This document shows positions 39,879-47,086 of a stretch of DNA of 64,000 nucleotides, in pieces. Origin of the DNA: JAOPZW01 sp963803375 (lineage in GTDB: Bacteria > Actinomycetota > Thermoleophilia > Solirubrobacterales > Solirubrobacteraceae); NCBI GenBank assembly GCA_963803375.1, contig CAWDMB010000008.1:454313-518312 (forward strand). The letters are read 5' to 3'. The position numbers and the translations under genes are program-made. Position 1 is the stretch's first letter, and the number at the start of each line of letters is the position of its first letter. The notes under the pieces were generated by a model, which did not search any database, was not told where the DNA came from, and saw only the letters and a program-made list of their open reading frames with translations.

Positions 39879-40672
39879 GACGCGGGCCCGGCGCGCAGGC
39901 GGTCGGAGGTCAGCACCGCGACGAGGTGGCCCAGCGCCGTCAGCACCGCCACGGGGACGAGGGCCACGAGGAGCACCCGCGTCCCGACGAGGTCGCCGGC
40001 GATCGCGTCGACGATCGCGGCGGCGAGCGCGAGCACGGTGAACTCGACGGTGACGAACGCGCGGAAGAACGGGGCGAAGGCGAGCGCGCGGCGGATGCGG
40101 CTCAGGCCGGTCGGCCGCGGAGCGGCCGTCGCCGTCGTGTCCGGGGCCCGCGGGAGCCCGGCCTCGGCCCGGGCGACGACGACGAGGTGGCTCTCGGCCT
40201 TGATGAGCAGCGCCAGGACCGCGACGAGCAGGCCGAGCGTCGTCCAGCCGTCGAGTCCGTCCCAGCCCCCCGCTGCGCGCACGCCGAGGGCCGCGGGCAG
40301 TGCCGCGTCGGTGACGTGGTGGGCGATGCGGTCCAGGTAGACGCCGGCCGGAGAGGACTCCCCCCGCCAGCGCGCGACCTCGCCGTCGCAGCAGTCGAAG
40401 AGGAGCTGCAGCTGGACGAAGGCGACGGCCCCGAGCGCGCCGAGGATGCCCGGCAGCGTCAGGCAGGCGGCGGCGAGCAGGCCCGCGGGCAGCATCAGCC
40501 ACGTGACGCCGTTGGCGCTGATCGGCGTGCGCAGCAGCGCGCGCGTCACGTACGGCGAGACGCGGCGCATGTAGAGGCGCCCCGCCCAGTGCTCGCCGCT
40601 GGCCCGCCCGAGGTGGGCGGGCGGCTGGACGACGTCGCGCAGCTCAGCGATCGAAGGTGTGAACGAAGTCAT
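39875..40672 (-). CDS. CDP-alcohol phosphotransferase family membrane protein, variant motif
   Basis: The 265-residue membrane protein has the CDP-OH signature: DCCDGEVARW, then eight residues, G, LDRIAH. The canonical motif is D-x2-DG-x2-AR-x8-G-x3-D-x3-D. Here the last aspartate, normally the catalytic base, is His. Enzymes of this family transfer a phospho-alcohol from CDP-alcohol to another alcohol within the membrane. It overlaps the glycerol-1-phosphate dehydrogenase gene by 29 bases. The altered residue may mean a subfamily with changed chemistry. The acceptor is unknown. Confidence 0.85.
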   Translation of the reverse strand: MTSFTPSIAELRDVVQPPAHLGRASGEHWAGRLYMRRVSPYVTRALLRTPISANGVTWLMLPAGLLAAACLTLPGILGALGAVAFVQLQLLFDCCDGEVARWRGESSPAGVYLDRIAHHVTDAALPAALGVRAAGGWDGLDGWTTLGLLVAVLALLIKAESHLVVVARAEAGLPRAPDTTATAAPRPTGLSRIRRALAFAPFFRAFVTVEFTVLALAAAIVDAIAGDLVGTRVLLVALVPVAVLTALGHLVAVLTSDRLRAGPAS

Positions 40673-41684
40673 CGACCCGGTGGCGGACTCGGGGGGGAGC
40701 CATGTCGAGGTGCTCGAGGATCGTGAAGCGGTCCGGGCGGGTCGTCGGCGCGTGCGCCACGACGGCGCTGAACTGCGCTGCCGTCAGCCCCAGGTCCTCG
40801 GGCAGCCGCGGGACACCATAGCGGCGCAGGCAGGCGTCGAGCTCGGGGACGAACGGGTCCTCGCGCAGCCAGGACGCGAACAGGGCGCCGACCGCGACCT
40901 GCTCGCCGTGGGCTCCGCGACCGGGGTGCAGCGCGTCGATGGCGTGCGCGATCTCATGACAGGAGCCGCTGCACGGCCGGCTCGAGCCCGCGACCGCCAT
41001 CGCCAGCCCGCCGAGGACGAGCGCCTCGCTGAGCGTGGTCAGGAACGCGTCGGCCAGCAGCGGGTCGTCGTGGTGGAGGATCGACTCCGCGCCCGTGCGC
41101 GACAGCGCCGCGGCCAGGCCGTCGACCGGCTCACCGCGCACGCGCCCGGCGAGCTGCCAATCGGCGACCGCGTTGAGGTTGGAGAGCGCGTCGCCGACGC
41201 CCGAGCGCAGCTGCTCGCCGGGGCTGCGGCGCACGTAGTCGAGGTCGACGACGACGCCGATCGGGATGTGGACCCCGTAGGAGCCCTTGTGGCCGTCGTG
41301 CTCGAGCGAGGCGACGGGGGAGGCGAGGCCGTCGTGGGCGAGGCTCGTGGCCACGGAGACCATCGGCAGCCCGGTGTGGCTGGCGGCGTACTTGGCGACG
41401 TCGAGCGTGCGCCCGCCGCCGATGCCGACGACGGCGTCGTGCGAGCCGCGGCGCAGCGCGTCGGCGAGGGTCTGGGCGGCCTCGACGGTGCCGCCGTCGA
41501 CCCCGAAGACCTCGGCGTTCTCGTCGAGCGCCTCGTCGAGGAGCGCGACGACGCTCTCGCCTTGGCCCGGGCCGACGACGACCGCCACGTCGCCGTGCGC
41601 GGAGATCCGCCGGTCGGAGAGCATGCCGCCGAGGCCGGCGACCGCGCCGCTGCGCACGTCGATCGTCAGCGGCGCGGCGACCAT
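40644..41684 (-). CDS. sn-glycerol-1-phosphate dehydrogenase-like protein (AraM/EgsA type)
   Basis: The 346-residue protein has the NAD-binding GGGRTLDVAKYAA, VSVATSLAHDGLASP, and metal-site histidines in CSGSCHEIAHAIDAL and RGAHGEQVAVG, the pattern of bacterial AraM and archaeal glycerol-1-phosphate dehydrogenases. These reduce dihydroxyacetone phosphate to sn-glycerol 1-phosphate, the enantiomer used in archaeal lipids. In bacteria the family is uncommon. The start ATG at 41684 is 5 bases after the nucleotidyltransferase stop. A relative acting on another polyol or on 3-dehydroquinate-like substrates cannot be excluded. Confidence 0.85.
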   Translation of the reverse strand: MVAAPLTIDVRSGAVAGLGGMLSDRRISAHGDVAVVVGPGQGESVVALLDEALDENAEVFGVDGGTVEAAQTLADALRRGSHDAVVGIGGGRTLDVAKYAASHTGLPMVSVATSLAHDGLASPVASLEHDGHKGSYGVHIPIGVVVDLDYVRRSPGEQLRSGVGDALSNLNAVADWQLAGRVRGEPVDGLAAALSRTGAESILHHDDPLLADAFLTTLSEALVLGGLAMAVAGSSRPCSGSCHEIAHAIDALHPGRGAHGEQVAVGALFASWLREDPFVPELDACLRRYGVPRLPEDLGLTAAQFSAVVAHAPTTRPDRFTILEHLDMAPPRVRHRVDDFVHTFDR

Positions 41685-41689
41685 CCGCG

Positions 41690-42421
41690 CTAGAAGCGGC
41701 AAGCGATCTCCCGGGCGCGGGCGAGGTCGGCGTCGTCGTCGACCTCGACCCAGTCGACGGCGCCGATCGCCGCGGTCGTCACCGCTCCGCCGCGGTCGGC
41801 CAGCTCCTGGAAGCCGTCCTCGTAGTAGAGCGACGGGTCTCGCCGCCACGTCTCCTCGAGCGCGTCGCCCAGCGGCCCCGCCGCGTGCGGCTCGATCAGC
41901 GTGACGCCGATGTACTCGCCGTCGGCCCGCAGCGGCTCGATCGCCTTGTTGATGCGCGTCAGATGGCCGTCGCCGTCGACGAGCACCTTCATCTCCTCCT
42001 CGCCGAGGACCTTCTCGCGATCGACGGCGAGGACGACGTCGCCGCCGCGGCCCGCCAGCAGCGCCCGCTGGACGCTCGGAGGGTGGACGGTGTCGCCGTT
42101 GACGAGGATCGCGCCCTCGGCGAGCGCCTCGCGCGCGAGCCAGAGCGAGTACGCGTTGTTCCACTCGAGCGCGCGCTCGTTGTGCAGCAGCTCGACGCCG
42201 ACGCCGTGACGCGCCTGCAGGGTGGGCACGCGCTCGGCGATCCGGTCGGCCGCGAAGCCGGTGACCACCACGACGCGCCCGAGCCCCGCGGCGCCGAGGT
42301 TGGCGAGCGCGAGGTCGAGGATCGTGCCCGCGCCGTCGACGGGCAGCAGCGTCTTGGGCAGCGCGTCGGTGAGCGCGCCGAGCCGGCGCCCGGGGCCCGC
42401 CGCCAGCACGACGCCGATCAT
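41690..42421 (-). CDS. sugar/polyol-phosphate nucleotidyltransferase
   Basis: The 243-residue protein starts MIGVVLAAGPGRRLGALTDA with LPKTLLPVDG, the NTP-binding signature of sugar-1-phosphate nucleotidyltransferases, and has ILVNGDTVHPP as metal-binding aspartate strand and YYEDGFQELADRGG near the end. It resembles the inositol-1-phosphate or choline-phosphate cytidylyltransferase branch. In this operon it could convert glycerol-1-phosphate or a related polyol phosphate to its CDP form for the CDP-alcohol transferases. The ATG overlaps the stop of the DUF5941 gene. Confidence 0.87.
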   Translation of the reverse strand: MIGVVLAAGPGRRLGALTDALPKTLLPVDGAGTILDLALANLGAAGLGRVVVVTGFAADRIAERVPTLQARHGVGVELLHNERALEWNNAYSLWLAREALAEGAILVNGDTVHPPSVQRALLAGRGGDVVLAVDREKVLGEEEMKVLVDGDGHLTRINKAIEPLRADGEYIGVTLIEPHAAGPLGDALEETWRRDPSLYYEDGFQELADRGGAVTTAAIGAVDWVEVDDDADLARAREIACRF

Positions 42422-43038
42422 GCGTCCTGCACGTCCTCGTCCTCGTACGTGGCGACGCGCTCCCGGGCCACGAAGCGCAGCCAGCTCAGCACGCTCTCGG
42501 CGACGAGCGCCGGCGCCCCGATCGCGAGCACGACGATCATCGCCGGGCCGAGCACCCCCAGGAGGGCGAGGACGCAGGCGACGAGCAGGCGCCCGTCCCA
42601 CCCGCCGGCGGCCCCGCGCACCCAGGCGGGCGGCGCGAGACGCTGGTGACGCAGGCGGTAGACGGCGTCGTAGTGGTGGAAGGCCAGGAGCGCGAGCAGC
42701 ACGTAGCAGGCCGGCATCCAGTCGCCGTCGGTCAGGGCCACGAGCTTGATGAGCGTGCCGTACTCGACGGCGCGCAGGACGGGCGGAGCGACCCACGCGA
42801 AGCGCCCCGGCGCGGCGCGCCCCGACCCGGCGCCGGCGAGGAGCACGAGCACCACGACGGCGAGCGCGACCGCGGTCGCCGATAGCGCGGACACCGGCCA
42901 GGCCAGCACGACGACGAGCGGGAGCGCGCCCAGGATCGTCAAGGGGATCTCGCCGAGCCCGAGGGCGAGGCCGCGGCTCAGGCGCCCGATCCACGTCGCC
43001 AGCGGCCCGTCGTCGCGGTAGACCTGCAGCGGCGTCAT
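42418..43038 (-). CDS. DUF5941-type membrane protein
   Basis: The 206-residue protein has about five hydrophobic segments, a charged middle helix (VEYGTLIKLVALTDGDWMPA) and HHYDAVYRLRHQRLAPPAWV. The pattern fits DUF5941, a domain found in actinobacteria next to or fused with nucleotidyltransferase and CDP-alcohol transferase domains. Its role in that pathway is not known. It overlaps both neighbours by four bases (ATGA), so the four central genes are tightly coupled. Confidence 0.78.
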   Translation of the reverse strand: MTPLQVYRDDGPLATWIGRLSRGLALGLGEIPLTILGALPLVVVLAWPVSALSATAVALAVVVLVLLAGAGSGRAAPGRFAWVAPPVLRAVEYGTLIKLVALTDGDWMPACYVLLALLAFHHYDAVYRLRHQRLAPPAWVRGAAGGWDGRLLVACVLALLGVLGPAMIVVLAIGAPALVAESVLSWLRFVARERVATYEDEDVQDA

Positions 43039-44861
43039 CGGGCCACGGACCGCAGGATGCGCCCGCCGACGCTGTAGCAGGCGGCGAAGCCGCCCCAGGC
43101 CAGCAGCGCGACGAACGTCGTGTGGGGGCTCCACAGCGCCGCGGTCAGCGAGATCAGCGCGAAGCGCTCGCCGATCGGCAGGGCGACGATGCGCTTGGCC
43201 CATCGCGTCGCCGGCCGCTTCTCCAGGCGTGTGATGAAGCTCACGCCGCGGGCCGCGACCGCGCGCAGCCCGGCGCGCTCGGGCGCCGCCGGCTCGAGCG
43301 CGGCCACGTTGCCCTCGGCCGCCTCGGCCTCGGCCGCCGCCTCGGCGTCGGCCTCGGCGCCCGGCGGCGGGCCGTCGCGCTCGTCGGGCTCGGCGAGGTC
43401 GCGCAGCGGCAGCGCGGCGATCGCCTCGTGGCGCCCGGCCGCGTAGGAGAAGTCGACCATGTGGCGCGAGGTCTGCAGGGCGATCGTGGCGGCGGCGAGC
43501 GTCCACACGTCGACGCCGAAGCCCCGGGTCGAGCCGAGCGCCAGCCCGGCGTAGACCAGGTACTCCTTGCCGCGGTCGAAGATCGAGTCCAGCCACGCGC
43601 CGAGCTTGGAGAACTGGCGCGAGTAGCGCGCGAGCTGGCCGTCGACGCAGTCCATCGTGAAGGCGGCCTGCAGGAGCACGGCGCCCGCCACGAGGCCGGC
43701 CCGGCTGCCCGTCGCGAAGGCGCCTGCGGCCGCCACGCCGATCGCCATCGACACCGTCGTGACGACGTTCGGCGTCCACCCGCGGCGCGCCGCGAAGCGG
43801 GCGATGTGCTTCGAGTACGGACTGACGAAGTAGGTCGTGAAGAAGCCGTCGGCGCCCTTGACGGCGGCGTCGAGGAGGACGTCGTCCTCGTCGAGCTCAC
43901 GCAGCTCGGTGAGCGCCTCCTCGGTCTCCGCGCGCGAGCGCGGCCGCGCGTAGAAGAAGTTGCGCAGGTAGCTGCTCGAGACGTGGACGCCCGAGCGCAC
44001 GAGCCCGACGACCAGCATCGCGCCGGCGTCGTCGCGCGTGGCCCGGAAGCGCTCGGCGACCTCCGTCTCGGCCTCGAGGTCCAGCGGCGGGTCGAGGGGG
44101 ATCTCCTCGGGCTCGGGCCACGCCCCTGTCGCGCGCTCGTAGGCGAGCTGCCACTGGCGCCGGCGCCAGATCAGGACCTTGCGCGCGAGCTCCTCCTCGA
44201 AGCGAGCGCGCTCCGGTCCGTCGGCGAGCTCGGCCAGGCGCACGGCCGCCGCGCGCAGCGTGGCCAGGTCGCGCCGGTCGACCTTGAGGAAGCCCAGGAA
44301 GTAGCCGCTCGGACGGCGGATGCTGTGAAAGGGCGAGCTCGCGCTCAGCATCCGCCCGCGGGAGGAGCGCGTGCGGTAGGCCCAGCGCCCGCGCCGCCAC
44401 GACGTCGTGGCCAGCACGCCGGTCGTCACGCGCGGGTCGGCGAGCAGCCCGGCGAGCGCCTCGCGGTGGGCGAGGACGTCGGCGCGCCCGACGATCAGGC
44501 GGTCGCCGGCCGCGTCGGCGACGTCGGCCGCGATGCGCAGGTCGTCGGCGACGTCGGCGGCGGCCACGACCTCGACGGGCAGCGGCCCGTCCGCGGCGTC
44601 GCGGCGCACGGCGTCGGCCCACGCCGCCCGCGTGACGATCCAGGCCCGACGCACGCCGAGGCCGTCGAGCTGCTCGAGCAGCCGCCCGAGGATCGTCGCG
44701 CCGGCGCCGTCGAGCTCCAGCAGGGCCGCCGCGCGCCCGCCGGTGTCGGCCGTCGTCGCGTAGAGCAGCGCCGACGCGCCGGCCCACGCGGCCTCGCGCC
44801 GGCGCGGCCCGGAGGCGCGATCGGCGGCCGCGACGCGGCCGCTGCGGGCGGCGGTGGACAT
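43035..44861 (-). CDS. bifunctional-type protein: degenerate nucleotidyltransferase plus CDP-alcohol phosphotransferase
   Basis: The 608-residue protein has an N-terminal domain (about residues 30-270) with a nucleotidyltransferase-like layout (GATILGRLLEQLDGLGVRRA, GDRLIVGRADVLAHREALAG) but no GxGxR signature. A membrane domain (about 300-608) has the full CDP-OH motif: DCVDGQLARY, G, LDSIFD. This architecture recalls the bifunctional inositol-phosphate cytidylyltransferase/di-inositol-phosphate synthase. It probably transfers a phospho-polyol while the adjacent nucleotidyltransferase makes the CDP donor. An Ala/Glu-rich insert (about 495-525) splits the C-terminal part. The ATG at 44861 is chosen over a longer Arg-rich extension. 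Confidence 0.85.
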   Translation of the reverse strand: MSTAARSGRVAAADRASGPRRREAAWAGASALLYATTADTGGRAAALLELDGAGATILGRLLEQLDGLGVRRAWIVTRAAWADAVRRDAADGPLPVEVVAAADVADDLRIAADVADAAGDRLIVGRADVLAHREALAGLLADPRVTTGVLATTSWRRGRWAYRTRSSRGRMLSASSPFHSIRRPSGYFLGFLKVDRRDLATLRAAAVRLAELADGPERARFEEELARKVLIWRRRQWQLAYERATGAWPEPEEIPLDPPLDLEAETEVAERFRATRDDAGAMLVVGLVRSGVHVSSSYLRNFFYARPRSRAETEEALTELRELDEDDVLLDAAVKGADGFFTTYFVSPYSKHIARFAARRGWTPNVVTTVSMAIGVAAAGAFATGSRAGLVAGAVLLQAAFTMDCVDGQLARYSRQFSKLGAWLDSIFDRGKEYLVYAGLALGSTRGFGVDVWTLAAATIALQTSRHMVDFSYAAGRHEAIAALPLRDLAEPDERDGPPPGAEADAEAAAEAEAAEGNVAALEPAAPERAGLRAVAARGVSFITRLEKRPATRWAKRIVALPIGERFALISLTAALWSPHTTFVALLAWGGFAACYSVGGRILRSVAR

Positions 44862-44866
44862 CGCGG

Positions 44867-47047
44867 CTACGGTACCCGCGCCGCGCCGGGACCGTCGTGC
44901 GCCGGACGGTCGAGGAGGCCGTCGACGAGCTCGTCCCACATCCCTCCGATGACCTCGCTGTCGTAGCGCTCGGCGGTCCTCAGCGCGGCCGCGCCCATGC
45001 GCCGACGCGCGGGCTCGTCGTCGATGAGCCCGACGAGCGCGGCCCCGAGCGCCGCGACGTCGCCGTTGCGCACGAGGATCCCGGTCTCGCCCTCGTCGAT
45101 GATGTCGGCGGGCCCGCGCGGGCAGTCGAAGCTGACGACCGGCAGCCCCTTGCTCATCGCCTCGACGATGACCATCCCGAAGCCCTCGAAGCGCGAGCTG
45201 AGCGCGAAGATCGACGCCTTCGCGAACTCGTGTCCGAGGCGCGACGTGCGGCCCATGAGGAAGACGTGGTCGGAGAGGTTGCGGTCGACGATCATCCGGC
45301 GCAGGCGCTCGCGCTGGCGGCCGCTGCCGAAGATCCGCAGCGTCCAGTCAGGTCGCTCGCGGGCCACGTGCTCGAAGGCCTCCACGAGGAGGTCGAAGCC
45401 CTTCTGGCGCGCGAGCCGGCCCGCGGCGATGACGACGGGATTCGACCCGTCCGTGCGGTCCCCTTCGAGCTCGATCAGCGGGTTGGGGATCCGCACGACG
45501 CGCGTGGGCGCCGCGGCGAGCAGCCGCCCGTAGTCGGCCTGGTCGCCCTCGGTCAGGACGGCGAGCGCGTCGAGTCGGCGGTAGCCCCAGCGGATCTCGC
45601 GCGCCAGCCTGCGGTAGTGGGAGGTGAAGTTCATGTGCTCCTGGCCCAGGAGGACGACGCCCGGCGGGGCGAGCCGCGCGGCGAGCAGGTTGAGCGCCGG
45701 GCGCGTGGTGACGAGGACGCCGGGCCCGAGCCGGCGCAGCCGCCGCGCGAGCAGGACGTCGGTCCACAGCGAGCACGCCGCGAACGCGAAGTCGTCGGGA
45801 TGGATGAGCAGGCTCGGGGCGCGCTCGAGCAGGCGGGCCAGGAGCGGGCGCGGCGCGCCGGGCCGGCGGTCGTCGAGCAGGGTGACGGTGACGTCCTTCG
45901 GCAGCCGCAGCTGCGGGCGCTCGTAGCGGCGCAGGAGGCTGACGATCTCGACATCGTGGCGGCGCGCGAGGTGCTCGGCGAGGGCGAGGACCGTGCGGAT
46001 CGTCCCGCCGGTGCCGTACGCGTGGACGAGGACGATCGTGACGCGGGGGCGGGCCGGTGCGGCGCGTGCGGTGCGCCGGCGCGGCGGCGGCAGGCGCGCG
46101 AGCAGCGCGAGCGCCGCGCGGCGTGCGAAGCGCACGAGTCGCTTGCCGCGGCGCTCGGAGAACGCGAGCGTCTTGGCGGGGGCGACCGGCGGCGGTGTCT
46201 CGCGATCGAAGGGCTCGGAGCGGACGCTGAGGTTGTCGTCCCGGGTGAGGTAGGGATGCAGCCAGCGCTCGGCGCCGTCGCCGTGGACGCGCCGCTCGGG
46301 CAGCACGGCGTCACGCTGGGCGGCGGGGTCCAGGCGCGCGCCGATCCGCAGCGCGCCGGGGATCCCCGCCACCTCGAGAAACGCATCCCACGTCTCCGAG
46401 CGGTCGCCCGGGCGGGCGAGGTCGGCGAGCGGCGCGTGGGCCCGGAAGCCGTCGCCGTCGAGCTGCGCGGCCGCGCGCAGCTCGTCACCGGCGCCGCGGC
46501 GGCGGAGCACGAGCCGGGCCGCGACCTGCCGCGGCGCCGAGGGCGCCCGCGCCAGCGTCCCGGCGAGCTCGAGCGCGCCGTCGTCGCCCAGCGCCACGCG
46601 ACGCAGGTCGGGCAGCGGCCGCACCTGGAGGACGGCGCCGTCCGCGCCGGCCGCGAGGCGCAGCTGGCCCGCGCTCGCGCCGTCGAGCAGCACCTGCGTG
46701 GCCGGTCGGCGCGCGTCCCGGGCGGCGCCCAGCGGCTGCCCGGCCTGCGCGCCGTCGGCCACGAGGACGCGCCACGCGCCCGTCCAGGCCTGCAGCGACG
46801 GCGCGCCGAGGTCGAGCGTCGCCGTCGCCGCGCCCCCCGCTGCAACGGCGAGCGCGACGCGGCGCTCCTCGCCGGTCTCGCGCTCGCGCAGGACGAGCTC
46901 CGTCGCGTCGTCGGCGGCCCGGACCTCGAGCTCGACGATCGGCCCGGTCGCGCGCAGCACCTCGAGCACCGGCCCGGAGGCCGGGGCGTCGTGCTCCCGT
47001 GCGGCGGCGGCCGCCGGGCGCGCGGAGTTGCTCAGTCGGCCCGCCAT
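44867..47047 (-). CDS. glycosyltransferase family 4 with N-terminal beta domain
   Basis: The 726-residue protein has a C-terminal GT4 domain (about residues 330-710): VTIVLVHAYGTGGTIRTVLA, VIAAGRLARQKGFDLLVEAF and the donor-site EGFGMVIVEAMSKGLPVVSF. The first 270 residues are an all-beta, Arg/Leu/Asp-rich region with two repeats of about 110 residues (ending TWDAFLEVAGIPGALRIGAR). A related module forms the C-terminus of the GT2 protein at 50932. It would transfer a sugar from a nucleotide donor in assembly of the exported polymer. It ends 5 bases before the next gene's start in the operon. Confidence 0.9.
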   Translation of the reverse strand: MAGRLSNSARPAAAAAREHDAPASGPVLEVLRATGPIVELEVRAADDATELVLRERETGEERRVALAVAAGGAATATLDLGAPSLQAWTGAWRVLVADGAQAGQPLGAARDARRPATQVLLDGASAGQLRLAAGADGAVLQVRPLPDLRRVALGDDGALELAGTLARAPSAPRQVAARLVLRRRGAGDELRAAAQLDGDGFRAHAPLADLARPGDRSETWDAFLEVAGIPGALRIGARLDPAAQRDAVLPERRVHGDGAERWLHPYLTRDDNLSVRSEPFDRETPPPVAPAKTLAFSERRGKRLVRFARRAALALLARLPPPRRRTARAAPARPRVTIVLVHAYGTGGTIRTVLALAEHLARRHDVEIVSLLRRYERPQLRLPKDVTVTLLDDRRPGAPRPLLARLLERAPSLLIHPDDFAFAACSLWTDVLLARRLRRLGPGVLVTTRPALNLLAARLAPPGVVLLGQEHMNFTSHYRRLAREIRWGYRRLDALAVLTEGDQADYGRLLAAAPTRVVRIPNPLIELEGDRTDGSNPVVIAAGRLARQKGFDLLVEAFEHVARERPDWTLRIFGSGRQRERLRRMIVDRNLSDHVFLMGRTSRLGHEFAKASIFALSSRFEGFGMVIVEAMSKGLPVVSFDCPRGPADIIDEGETGILVRNGDVAALGAALVGLIDDEPARRRMGAAALRTAERYDSEVIGGMWDELVDGLLDRPAHDGPGAARVP

Positions 47048-47086
47048 CGCCTTCGCCAGCGGCCGCGAACGCTAGCGCACGGGCTC

